Below, piece by piece: positions 1 to 5,085 of a DNA stretch of 49,014 nt (positions are counted from its first letter, which is position 1; each line of letters opens with the position of its first letter). The position numbers and the translations under genes are program-made. Below the pieces are notes generated by a model. It worked only from the letters and a program-made list of their open reading frames with translations. It ran no database searches and was not told where the DNA came from. Source of the DNA: a virus; IMG/VR virus record IMGVR_UViG_3300044675_007121, positions 1 through 49,014 of that record; one strand, given 5' to 3'.

Positions 1-63
1 AGCAAGATGAGTAGGTGTGACGCAATTTTTATGCTTGAGAAGGCTAAACAATGGGCGCTCTGA
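1..63 (+). CDS. Possible 3' end of an upstream gene (partial)
   Basis: The frame starting at base 1 is open to a TGA at 61-63 and would encode about 20 residues ending KAKQWAL. Its stop overlaps the start of the next gene at 51, like the tight overlaps that follow it. It could equally be a short ORF from an internal ATG (position 7 or 31) or chance. No function can be given. Confidence 0.25.
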   Translation, partial: SKMSRCDAIFMLEKAKQWAL

Positions 64-254
64 TCGACAAACTAAAGCGCCTGATGTGCGACTGGTTCCA
101 CGCTGGTGGCCGCGTGAAGCGTGATCCATCAGGCCGTATCAACTGGCAATGCGACACATGCGGTCGATGGGGTGACCCGGTGAGCCTGGAAACAGAGCAG
201 CGCGTAATTGAAGGCGACATTCGCCGTGAGTTGGCAAAACGAGGGCAAGCATGA
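51..254 (+). CDS. Small protein with one CxxC pair
   Basis: This 67-residue protein of unknown function is charged and contains a single CDTCGRWGD motif (residues about 34-42) that could hold half of a zinc site. The ATG follows a plausible Shine-Dalgarno (GAGAAGG). It is the first complete gene of a plus-strand run of small accessory genes. Its stop (TGA at 252-254) overlaps the ATG at 251 of an 11-codon ORF that looks like the remnant of another gene. I do not recognise the family. The start, ribosome site and overlap make it a credible gene. Confidence 0.6.
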   Translation: MGALIDKLKRLMCDWFHAGGRVKRDPSGRINWQCDTCGRWGDPVSLETEQRVIEGDIRRELAKRGQA

Positions 255-286
255 TCCACATCTTCTACCGCTACTTACGAGGTTAA
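251..286 (+). pseudogene. 11-codon remnant matching the start of the gene at 989
   Basis: ATG at 251 opens a tiny ORF, MIHIFYRYLRG, ending with TAA at 284-286. Its first 24 bases match the first 24 bases of the gene at 989 (MIHVFYRY...) at 20 positions, and three of the four differences are in the third codon position. The simplest reading is that a gene starting MIH.FYRY was duplicated or split when the methyltransferase block (about 290-988) arrived. It overlaps the previous stop as ATGA. It might also serve as a short coupling ORF for the methyltransferase. Confidence 0.45.
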
Positions 287-289
287 TAA

Positions 290-967
290 TTGAATGAGCT
301 GGCTTTATTCGCGGGCGCTGGTGGAGGACTGCTTGCGTCAAAAATACTTGGATGGCGCACCGTGGGTGCCGTTGAGTGTTCCGAATGGAACGCAGGCGTT
401 CTCGCCCAGCGGCAAAACGATGGGCTCCTGGAACCTTTCCCAATTTGGAATGACGTGCAAAGCTTTGACGGCAGCCAGTGGCGAGGCGTTATTGATGTCG
501 TATCTGGGGGGTTTCCCTGTCAGGCGTTCAGCACAGCGGCGCGAGGCCGGAATATTGCGGGAAAAGACTTGTGGCCAGAAATGCGACGTATCGTCTGCGA
601 CGTTGAGCCTAGGTTCGTGTTCGGTGAAAACGTCAGCAAGAGCGCAATCGACAAAGCGTGCGACGACCTTGACGCGCTGGGTTACGAAACCAGGGCAATT
701 TCCCTATCCGCGCAAGACCTGGGTTCTGACCACATTCGGGAGCGGCATTGGTTTCTTGCATACGCCGACGACAAAAGCGAACTACTGCGCGGCATCAATG
801 CAGAAATGGCCAGCCGCCAGGGCGTTCACCGAGGTGTTTGGACGTCCTTCCCCGATGATCCACGAATGGATGATGGGGTGGCCCATCGGGTGGAGCGATA
901 TACGGCCACTGGAAATGGACAAGTTCCGTGCGTGGCAGTCGCTGCACTGCTTTCCCTCGTTGGATAA
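290..967 (+). CDS. C5 cytosine-specific DNA methyltransferase (short)
   Basis: It transfers a methyl group from S-adenosylmethionine to C5 of cytosine in DNA. Phages commonly carry such enzymes to protect their DNA from host restriction. Visible motifs are the SAM-binding FAGAGGG (residues 7-13), the catalytic loop GGFPCQAFS with nucleophile Cys77, the ENV motif (113-115), an RER motif (150-152) and the C-terminal TGNGQVP motif (207-213). At 225 residues it is shorter than typical C5 methyltransferases (300 or more), mostly through a very small target-recognition region between residues about 160 and 190. The start is TTG, placed 7 nt after GAGG (279-282); the first in-frame ATG would remove the SAM motif. 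The +1 frame is also open throughout (see 294-992). No partner restriction enzyme is visible, so it is probably an orphan. Confidence 0.85.
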   Translation: MNELALFAGAGGGLLASKILGWRTVGAVECSEWNAGVLAQRQNDGLLEPFPIWNDVQSFDGSQWRGVIDVVSGGFPCQAFSTAARGRNIAGKDLWPEMRRIVCDVEPRFVFGENVSKSAIDKACDDLDALGYETRAISLSAQDLGSDHIRERHWFLAYADDKSELLRGINAEMASRQGVHRGVWTSFPDDPRMDDGVAHRVERYTATGNGQVPCVAVAALLSLVG

Positions 968-992
968 ACAGCCGTCAATGGAGGCAGCATGA
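294..992 (+). CDS. Second full-length ORF overprinted on the methyltransferase (+1 frame)
   Basis: An ATG at 294, four bases after the methyltransferase start, opens a 232-residue ORF in the +1 frame that covers the whole methyltransferase gene and runs 25 bases past it. Its TGA (990-992) overlaps the ATG (989) of the next gene as ATGA, the same junction used by genes around it. The protein starts MSWLYSRALVE and ends with WMMGWPIGW...PLEMDKFRAW. From memory, phage proteins with very similar ends are annotated as hypothetical in many genomes; I could not search for them. Both frames read well over the C-terminus: TGNGQVP of the enzyme lies over EMDKFR here. It may be a truly translated second product or an open frame forced by conserved codons. 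No function is known. Confidence 0.45.
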   Translation: MSWLYSRALVEDCLRQKYLDGAPWVPLSVPNGTQAFSPSGKTMGSWNLSQFGMTCKALTAASGEALLMSYLGGFPVRRSAQRREAGILREKTCGQKCDVSSATLSLGSCSVKTSARAQSTKRATTLTRWVTKPGQFPYPRKTWVLTTFGSGIGFLHTPTTKANYCAASMQKWPAARAFTEVFGRPSPMIHEWMMGWPIGWSDIRPLEMDKFRAWQSLHCFPSLDKQPSMEAA

Positions 993-1195
993 TCCACGTT
1001 TTCTATCGCTATGCAATGCCAGCAGTGTGCGAACCCAAGCTTCACTGCCAGACCGTGCCGATCAAAGAAGCCGCACCGTTGCTCGACGCACTCAAGCCGG
1101 TTGCGTCAGAGATTCTGGTCGAGCACGTGACGCTTGATCAGTTGCGCAACGTGACGCGTCCGGCTCCGACGCCTAATGCTGTGAGGTTGAAATGA
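989..1195 (+). CDS. Small hypothetical protein (MIHVFYRY family)
   Basis: This 68-residue protein of unknown function starts MIHVFYRYAM and continues with a mixed helical region. The ATG follows GGAGG (980-984) at normal spacing and overlaps the stop of the overprinted ORF. Its stop overlaps the next ATG (1192) as ATGA, so it is likely translated with its neighbours. Its first eight codons are repeated at 251-274, which suggests the original gene once sat directly after the gene at 51. Confidence 0.6.
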   Translation: MIHVFYRYAMPAVCEPKLHCQTVPIKEAAPLLDALKPVASEILVEHVTLDQLRNVTRPAPTPNAVRLK

Positions 1196-1374
1196 CTAAA
1201 CGCAAAGCAAGCCAGTGCGATGAGTGTAAAAGCTTTATCCGCTCACGCCTGGGCGTGCCAAAGCCACCATGTGCCAAGGGCCACGCTCCGGTGTTTGTGA
1301 TGCCCAGCATCGAGGGCAAGACCTGGGGCTACAAGCGGGTGTGCGGGGACTTCGTGCAACGGGTGGCCAAGTGA
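1192..1374 (+). CDS. Small cysteine-containing protein
   Basis: This 60-residue basic protein has CDEC near the N-terminus (residues 9-12) and a later C...GH (about 27-31), an arrangement that could bind one zinc ion. The ATG overlaps the previous stop (ATGA), and its TGA overlaps the GTG start at 1371 (GTGA). It belongs to the coupled run of small plus-strand genes. The family is not recognised. Phage proteins of this kind are often early host-takeover factors, but nothing in the sequence shows that here. Confidence 0.6.
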   Translation: MTKRKASQCDECKSFIRSRLGVPKPPCAKGHAPVFVMPSIEGKTWGYKRVCGDFVQRVAK

Positions 1375-1601
1375 GCCGACTCAATGACTTGGTGCCCAAC
1401 ATGCGACAGACAGCCGAGATTAATCCGCCGAGCGCCGGGCCGTGCCACCATGCCGCGATCGTCCAGTTCCTGACCGAGACCGGCGCACCCGTACCGCTCT
1501 GGGCCTGCGTTCATTGTCGGATGCGGTTCTTCCCCGGATCGGAAGTGGCCGAGCTTGAACGCAAGATCGCAGAGCTACGAAAAAAAGTCAGAGGTAACTG
1601 A
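1371..1601 (+). CDS. Small protein with CVHC pair and C-terminal helix
   Basis: A 76-residue protein starts at GTG 1371, whose last bases form the stop of the preceding gene (GTGA). An upstream ATG at 1269 is in frame but lies inside the previous gene and is unlikely. The centre has CHH and CVHC motifs that could form a zinc site. The C-terminus (EVAELERKIAELRKKV) is a strongly charged heptad-like helix, perhaps for dimerisation. Unknown function. It is the last gene before a probable new promoter at 1609. Confidence 0.55.
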   Translation: MSRLNDLVPNMRQTAEINPPSAGPCHHAAIVQFLTETGAPVPLWACVHCRMRFFPGSEVAELERKIAELRKKVRGN

Positions 1602-1608
1602 TACCGCA

Positions 1609-1637
1609 TTGCCGCGGACGGGGTATCGCCCTATACT
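1609..1637 (+). promoter_or_regulatory. Sigma70-like promoter TTGCCG-N17-TATACT
   Basis: TTGCCG (1609-1614) and TATACT (1632-1637) are separated by exactly 17 bases in the only gap of the plus-strand run. They lie about 30 bases upstream of a strong ribosome site (AAAGGAG) at 1657-1663. It would drive the genes from 1668 to 2336. Confidence 0.5.
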
Positions 1638-1667
1638 TAAACGCTATACAGCGAGAAAGGAGTAACC

Positions 1668-1700
1668 ATGAACCAACAAGTCCTGGTACACGCCACATGA
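1668..1700 (+). CDS. 10-codon leader ORF
   Basis: ATG 1668 follows the best Shine-Dalgarno of the region (AAAGGAG, 5 nt away) and encodes MNQQVLVHAT before TGA at 1698-1700. That stop overlaps the ATG (1697) of the 63-residue gene. The layout suggests that translation of this short ORF couples to the next gene, which has no ribosome site of its own. It may instead be a remnant of a longer gene. Confidence 0.4.
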   Translation: MNQQVLVHAT

Positions 1701-1888
1701 CCCTTTTAGACTTCGCGTTGGGTTTAGCGGTGCTATATGACCTCGGAGTGGGGGACGAAGGTATCAAGGACTACGCGAAGAGGGCAAAGCGTCAAATAGA
1801 CCCAGAGTATCAGCCGCTTGTGTGCCTGTGCATTAAGGTCAAGAAGCGCCGACAATTCGTCAAACACTTTCTAGTGAACTTGGAATGA
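1697..1888 (+). CDS. Small hypothetical protein
   Basis: This 63-residue protein has a leucine-rich, partly hydrophobic N-terminus (TLLDFALGLAVLYDLGVG) and a basic second half (KRAKRQ, KVKKRRQ). Its ATG overlaps the stop of the leader ORF, and its TGA overlaps the start of the gene at 1885. Unknown function. It could be a small membrane-associated or nucleic-acid-binding protein, but neither is demonstrated. Confidence 0.5.
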   Translation: MTLLDFALGLAVLYDLGVGDEGIKDYAKRAKRQIDPEYQPLVCLCIKVKKRRQFVKHFLVNLE

Positions 1889-2061
1889 GCAAACTGCCCT
1901 TTGACTACGCGCGATGCGCGGGCAATAAAGAAGAAATATGTAAAACGTGCCGTCGCAGAGAGCCTGGGCATCCTAGGTGGCAAAGGCAAATCGCTCCAGT
2001 AGCAGACGAAAACGAGTGCAAGGACTACATTCCATCAACTTTTGACCACAGAAAGGGGTAA
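1885..2061 (+). CDS. 58-residue zinc-ribbon-like phage protein
   Basis: ATG 1885 overlaps the previous stop as ATGA and opens a 58-codon ORF ending TAA at 2059-2061. The product has a Cys at residue 11, CKTC at 19-22, a following RRREPG, and a final Cys near 45 before KDYIP. The four-cysteine spacing and the R..PG...Q.W/I..P pattern resemble small phage zinc-ribbon proteins seen in accessory regions. Function unknown. The sequence GAAAGGGG at its end doubles as the ribosome site of the next gene. Confidence 0.6.
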   Translation: MSKLPFDYARCAGNKEEICKTCRRREPGHPRWQRQIAPVADENECKDYIPSTFDHRKG

Positions 2062-2063
2062 AG

Positions 2064-2336
2064 ATGCTCTACAGCACTCAAGCTACTCGACGTAAGGCGC
2101 TTAAGTCCTACTATTGCGACTGGTGTGGCGAACTTATCCGCGCCAAGACGCATTACATGCGGTGGGAGAAGCTTGACAAGGATTGGGTGACTTCTGACGG
2201 TATGAACACCGGAGGATGGTCCACTTACCGTATGCACCCAGAGTGTCTAGGCGCGTTTGAAAAGCTAGAACATGTGGCATTTCGCCCACAGACTCATCCC
2301 CGTCCTGTTGTTGAAGAAGGCGAGGATGAGTCCTGA
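2064..2336 (+). CDS. Small zinc-binding phage protein
   Basis: This 90-residue protein contains CDWCGELI (residues about 18-25) and a later HPEC (about 58-61), together a CxxC...HxxC site typical of small phage zinc-binding proteins. The last third is acidic and proline-rich. The start follows GAAAGGGG at good spacing, two bases after the previous stop. It is the last gene of the plus-strand run and converges with the lysis cassette, leaving only 14 bases between the two stop codons. Function unknown. Confidence 0.65.
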   Translation: MLYSTQATRRKALKSYYCDWCGELIRAKTHYMRWEKLDKDWVTSDGMNTGGWSTYRMHPECLGAFEKLEHVAFRPQTHPRPVVEEGEDES

Positions 2337-2350
2337 GTGACGCTCTTGCG

Positions 2351-2521
2351 TTACTTCGCCGCGCGCTTGTCGTAGAACGACCAGCCGAAGCCCAGGATGG
2401 TGGCGACAGCGCCGGCGATAGCGTCAATTGATTCCCCATCGACACCATACTTGGCAGCGAAGACCCCGCCGACGGTGGTCAATAGGTGGCGGGCTAAGGC
2501 TGCAATCATTTGTGCGTTCAT
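2351..2521 (-). CDS. Small holin-like membrane protein
   Basis: This 56-residue product (MNAQMIAALARHLLTT...) has a glycine- and alanine-rich hydrophobic segment (about 33-48, IDAIAGAVATILGFGW) followed by a positively charged tail (YDKRAAK). Size, the single hydrophobic stretch and the position directly downstream of the endolysin fit a small holin, which permeabilises the inner membrane to end the infection. From memory it resembles the Pam3 gp28-type putative holins. It starts 3 bases after the endolysin stop and is the last gene of the minus-strand lysis operon. Confidence 0.65.
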   Translation of the reverse strand: MNAQMIAALARHLLTTVGGVFAAKYGVDGESIDAIAGAVATILGFGWSFYDKRAAK

Positions 2522-2524
2522 GGT

Positions 2525-2986
2525 TCACCCTGCGATAAAAGAGACTGGTAAATAGTTCACGCCTCGCGGCTTGGCCAGGCGCGCTTCCAACTGATGCCCT
2601 CGCGGCTTGGCATCTTTTGCGGCAATAGATACATGAGTCCAGCGGCCAAACTCATCAATGAGTTGATCAAACCGCAGCCGCAACAGCAACACTTGCTGGC
2701 AGACCTTGCGCACCGGCACAGTCGGCACGATCAGATCAGCGGCTGTGCCATACATATGGCCACTACCTGCTGACCCATGCACGGCTCGATTTAGCTCTGG
2801 GCACCGGTAGCCGCTCGATATGACGATAGGGGCGTTAATCGCCCGCCTAAGCGGCTCTAAGACCTCAACGCAAATGCGCTGTAGGTTATCAACGACGGCG
2901 GGCGGTGGCGTGTTGTCAATGCCCAGCCTTGTCGCCACCTGCGACGTTGTGAATTCCTCAAGCGTAAAGTTTGGCGATAACTTCAT
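2525..2986 (-). CDS. Endolysin, peptidase M15-type
   Basis: A 153-residue peptidoglycan peptidase of the M15 (D-Ala-D-Ala carboxypeptidase/endopeptidase) type, expected to cut cross-link peptides at lysis. The zinc site is visible: His77 and Asp84 in HMYGTAAD, and His118 in WTHVS. The usual SSGYRCPELN segment (57-66) precedes it. The N-terminal LSPNFTLEEFTTS is also standard for this family. There is no signal peptide, so export depends on the neighbouring holin. The start overlaps the upstream stop by four bases (ATGA). Fold and role are secure; the exact bond cut is inferred. Confidence 0.88.
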   Translation of the reverse strand: MKLSPNFTLEEFTTSQVATRLGIDNTPPPAVVDNLQRICVEVLEPLRRAINAPIVISSGYRCPELNRAVHGSAGSGHMYGTAADLIVPTVPVRKVCQQVLLLRLRFDQLIDEFGRWTHVSIAAKDAKPRGHQLEARLAKPRGVNYLPVSFIAG

Positions 2987-3333
2987 TTTGTCAGCTTGAT
3001 CTGGTTCTTAGCGTTCAGGCGCGCTTCAAGCAATGCGATCTGCAATTGCTGCTCAACCCGCTTGAGCGTCTCCAGTAGCTCCGAGCGCATTACCGCCTGC
3101 TCGCGCACGATCTTAACGTCCTGGCGCAACATCTGAATCTGCTCCTCGTGATTCTCCAGGCTCTGCGTGATCCGGGCCACGCTCTGCCAGATTGCCACCG
3201 AGGTGGCCACGACCGATAGCGTGATGGCCACAAACAGGCCGGGCAGGACGCGCTCCACGAACCATGCCCACGGGCCGCATGCAGGAAGGGAGAGCGGGTC
3301 TACCTTCTCATTGGTCTTACTGCTTGTTGCCAT
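2983..3333 (-). CDS. Membrane-anchored coiled-coil protein of the lysis cassette
   Basis: This 116-residue protein has one predicted membrane segment (about 29-50, VLPGLFVAITLSVVATSVAIW). A long charged helical region follows (about 55-110, with heptad-like leucines) and may form a coiled coil. One N-terminal membrane anchor plus a helical domain, next to endolysin and holin, resembles an inner-membrane spanin subunit. However, I find no outer-membrane lipoprotein partner with a lipobox, so this remains inference. It overlaps the upstream gene by 17 bases and the endolysin by four. Confidence 0.55.
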   Translation of the reverse strand: MATSSKTNEKVDPLSLPACGPWAWFVERVLPGLFVAITLSVVATSVAIWQSVARITQSLENHEEQIQMLRQDVKIVREQAVMRSELLETLKRVEQQLQIALLEARLNAKNQIKLTK

Positions 3334-3754
3334 CTTTACCCTTTGAGAATGTCAGCAAGTCTTCCGGGGTAACCCGTCGTCCTGGTAGTTCACCTGTCAG
3401 AGCGTAAGAAACCCACTCATAACAATAAAGCCAGTGACTAACAGACACACGCCAGGGCAACACGAAAGCGAGAAGAGAAATCCAGTCATACTTGCAACCA
3501 ATTAAACCATTGAAGCGTTCTAACACCAGTAACGGGTCAACGTCAACACGAAACAAGTCCCAGTTGTGTGGATCATGAAGATTCGTGCTATGCATGCCTT
3601 CTTTGGCAGTGATGTGTAGTAGACGTCCGCCTACGACTATTCCAGCATGGGGGTATCGAGTGATCAGGCGTGCCCTGACCAGTCTTGAGAACACTCCTGG
3701 CAGGAATCCAGGGGCGTTGGTCTTGCGCAGGGCGATGAATACAGGCTTACTCAT
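3317..3754 (-). CDS. Permuted papain-like (NlpC/P60 superfamily) hydrolase
   Basis: This 145-residue protein looks like a circularly permuted NlpC/P60-type cysteine hydrolase of the YiiX/YebB kind. A histidine in YPHAGIVV (His36) precedes, and the likely nucleophile follows in YCYEWVSYAL (Cys111); in this group the order of His and Cys is swapped relative to classic papains. Between them lies the usual YDWISLLAF segment. Relatives are thought to cut amide bonds in peptides or lipids, and many lie in phage lysis or tail regions. The position here suggests envelope attack. Substrate unknown. Confidence 0.55.
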   Translation of the reverse strand: MSKPVFIALRKTNAPGFLPGVFSRLVRARLITRYPHAGIVVGGRLLHITAKEGMHSTNLHDPHNWDLFRVDVDPLLVLERFNGLIGCKYDWISLLAFVLPWRVSVSHWLYCYEWVSYALTGELPGRRVTPEDLLTFSKGKDGNKQ

Positions 3755-4005
3755 TTGTCGGCCTTCTGCTCAAGCTTGTCTATGATCTTATTGAGCATCT
3801 CTTTTACTTCTCGGATGGCCTCCTTGAAGTCCTCTCGATGCACCCTGTTGCGGGCAATTTCTTCTTTCAGATCGGCTAATTCGCGCCGTAAGTCGTGAAT
3901 CTCGGCACTTTGCGCTTTGGTCGCGGACCACAGTTCCTTGGCGAGCCATCCTCCGATGGCGCTTCCGCCCGTTAAGAGTCCGTTGATAACTGTCTGAAAT
4001 TCCAT
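3751..4005 (-). CDS. Small coiled-coil protein with hydrophobic N-terminus
   Basis: This 84-residue protein has an N-terminal glycine-rich, weakly hydrophobic stretch (VINGLLTGGSAIGGWLAKELW). Heptad-like charged helices follow (HDLRRELADLKEEIARN...EVKEMLNKIIDKLEQ). It begins the lysis operon and its stop overlaps the next start (ATGA). It could be a spanin-like, holin-regulating or structural coiled coil. The hydrophobic part is short for a confident membrane span. Function unknown. Confidence 0.55.
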   Translation of the reverse strand: MEFQTVINGLLTGGSAIGGWLAKELWSATKAQSAEIHDLRRELADLKEEIARNRVHREDFKEAIREVKEMLNKIIDKLEQKADK

Positions 4006-4052
4006 GGTCCGCGCACCATTAGTAACTGATGCTGAATTATCACACTAAAGGG

Positions 4053-4394
4053 TTACAGCGTGTCCTTGCCACGCATGCAACGTAGCATCAAATCTGAGTA
4101 CCCAAGGATGTCCACGACGTTGTCTTCATAGGTTGGGTCGCCGTTGAGCATGCGGCCGATCTTGTGGGCGACCATTTCCAATGCTTCGCGCTGCGGGTAG
4201 GTGAGTCGGTTCCACCCTTCTTCGGCGCGCATCACGTCTTTGATCATCTGTGTGATCTTGGCGTGGTTCTCAAAGGGGCCGTAGCGATCCCCACGTTGCC
4301 GGAGGATGGCTTCTACTTCACCCGGAGACTGCTCCGCCTGGGCGGCTTGCTTGGGTTTTTTCGCTTGGCGGGAGTATTTGAGGTTGATCTTCAT
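4053..4394 (-). CDS. Conserved phage protein, DUF6378-like
   Basis: This 113-residue protein has a disordered lysine/glutamine-rich N-terminus (1-25) and then a compact helical domain. It contains RGDRYGPFENHA (34-45), REALEMVAHKIGRMLNGDP and DNVVDILGYSDLML. This pattern matches a phage family I recall as DUF6378, usually near replication genes. Function unknown. It lies downstream of the polymerase operon; a 47-base gap separates it from the lysis cassette. Confidence 0.6.
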   Translation of the reverse strand: MKINLKYSRQAKKPKQAAQAEQSPGEVEAILRQRGDRYGPFENHAKITQMIKDVMRAEEGWNRLTYPQREALEMVAHKIGRMLNGDPTYEDNVVDILGYSDLMLRCMRGKDTL

Positions 4395-4408
4395 GGTGGG
4401 GTGCGTTC

Positions 4409-4579
4409 TTAGCGTTTGGTAGGTGTGTGCGTCGGAGCACGCAGGAGCAGGGCTTGTACTTGTTCTTCGTCCCGATTTAGTTTTCTGGGGCGTGTTGCGT
4501 GTTGCAGGCCGATCAGAACTTTCCCCGTGTTGTAGTACCGGCCGCTCGCGGCAAGTTGATCAAACACTTCCTTCTGCAT
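4409..4579 (-). CDS. Small conserved phage protein
   Basis: A 56-residue product starting MQKEVFDQLAASGRYYNTGKV. The start at 4579 is preferred over an in-frame ATG at 4627 because TGAGGA lies at correct spacing before it. The longer form would overlap the upstream gene by 68 bases rather than 20. The YYNTGKVLIG segment is shared, from memory, with small proteins near replication genes of other podoviruses. Function unknown. Confidence 0.55.
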   Translation of the reverse strand: MQKEVFDQLAASGRYYNTGKVLIGLQHATRPRKLNRDEEQVQALLLRAPTHTPTKR

Positions 4580-4754
4580 CGCGGTCCTCACCGAGTAGGT
4601 TTTCAAGGATTTCATCTTCAAGGGCAATCAAGGTGCTTTCGTCTATGTTCTTGGTGATGTCTACTCGTCTTGATTTCCCTGAGGGACCGACGACCTCCAG
4701 GATGATCTCGCGGATATCTACCTGAATGGGTAGTGCGACGTCATCAATGGTCAT
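4560..4754 (-). CDS. Small acidic hypothetical protein
   Basis: A 64-residue acidic product from ATG 4754 (MTIDDVALPIQVD...). The frame is open further upstream, but that part lies inside the neighbouring gene in another frame and has no good start. The ribosome site is weak (AGAG). The N-terminal half looks beta-rich and the C-terminal half forms an acidic helix (STLIALEDEILENLLGED). Function unknown. It sits between two small genes of the polymerase operon, overlapping the downstream one by 20 bases. Confidence 0.45.
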   Translation of the reverse strand: MTIDDVALPIQVDIREIILEVVGPSGKSRRVDITKNIDESTLIALEDEILENLLGEDRDAEGSV

Positions 4755-4767
4755 GGGCTCTAGGATG

Positions 4768-5085
4768 TCAAAAACCAGTTCTATCGGTAACGGCAGTTCG
4801 CTTCTGTGCTTCACGGGCTTTCTCTTGTTTTTTGCGGCTTTCTTCGATTCGCATGAGTAACAGCGACTCTTGATACACCTTGTCAAATTCGGCACCCACG
4901 ATCTGGGCAAGTATTGTGGATGCCGCCTGCTTCCTGAACAACGCAATCTCTTTGATCATTACGAAGACGTTTTCTTGAACAGAGAGCGTCTTCCACCGGG
5001 GTCCTTTCCTTGTTGCAGAGGAGCGACGTTTTGGGCCTTTCCCTCGCGGAGTTTTATCGGGGATGCTGCTTGATATGTACGTCAT
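4768..5085 (-). CDS. Small basic hypothetical protein downstream of the polymerase
   Basis: A 105-residue product from ATG 5085, which overlaps the polymerase stop as ATGA. An ATG at 5103 is in frame but lies inside the polymerase gene. The N-terminus is lysine/arginine-rich (KTPRGKGPKRRSS) and the rest is helical, with ENVFVMIKEIALFRKQAASTILAQIV in the middle and a charged C-terminal helix. It may bind DNA or the polymerase, but there is no recognisable domain. Confidence 0.55.
   Translation of the reverse strand: MTYISSSIPDKTPRGKGPKRRSSATRKGPRWKTLSVQENVFVMIKEIALFRKQAASTILAQIVGAEFDKVYQESLLLMRIEESRKKQEKAREAQKRTAVTDRTGF

Noticed and set aside
1269-1370. Upstream ATG for the gene ending at 1601
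   Set aside because: It would place 34 codons inside the previous gene. The GTG at 1371 forms the GTGA overlap used throughout this run.
4006-4052. Promoter before the lysis cassette
   Set aside because: GATAAT with a TG extension is present on the minus strand, but no acceptable -35 at 16-18 bases. Not listed as a feature.
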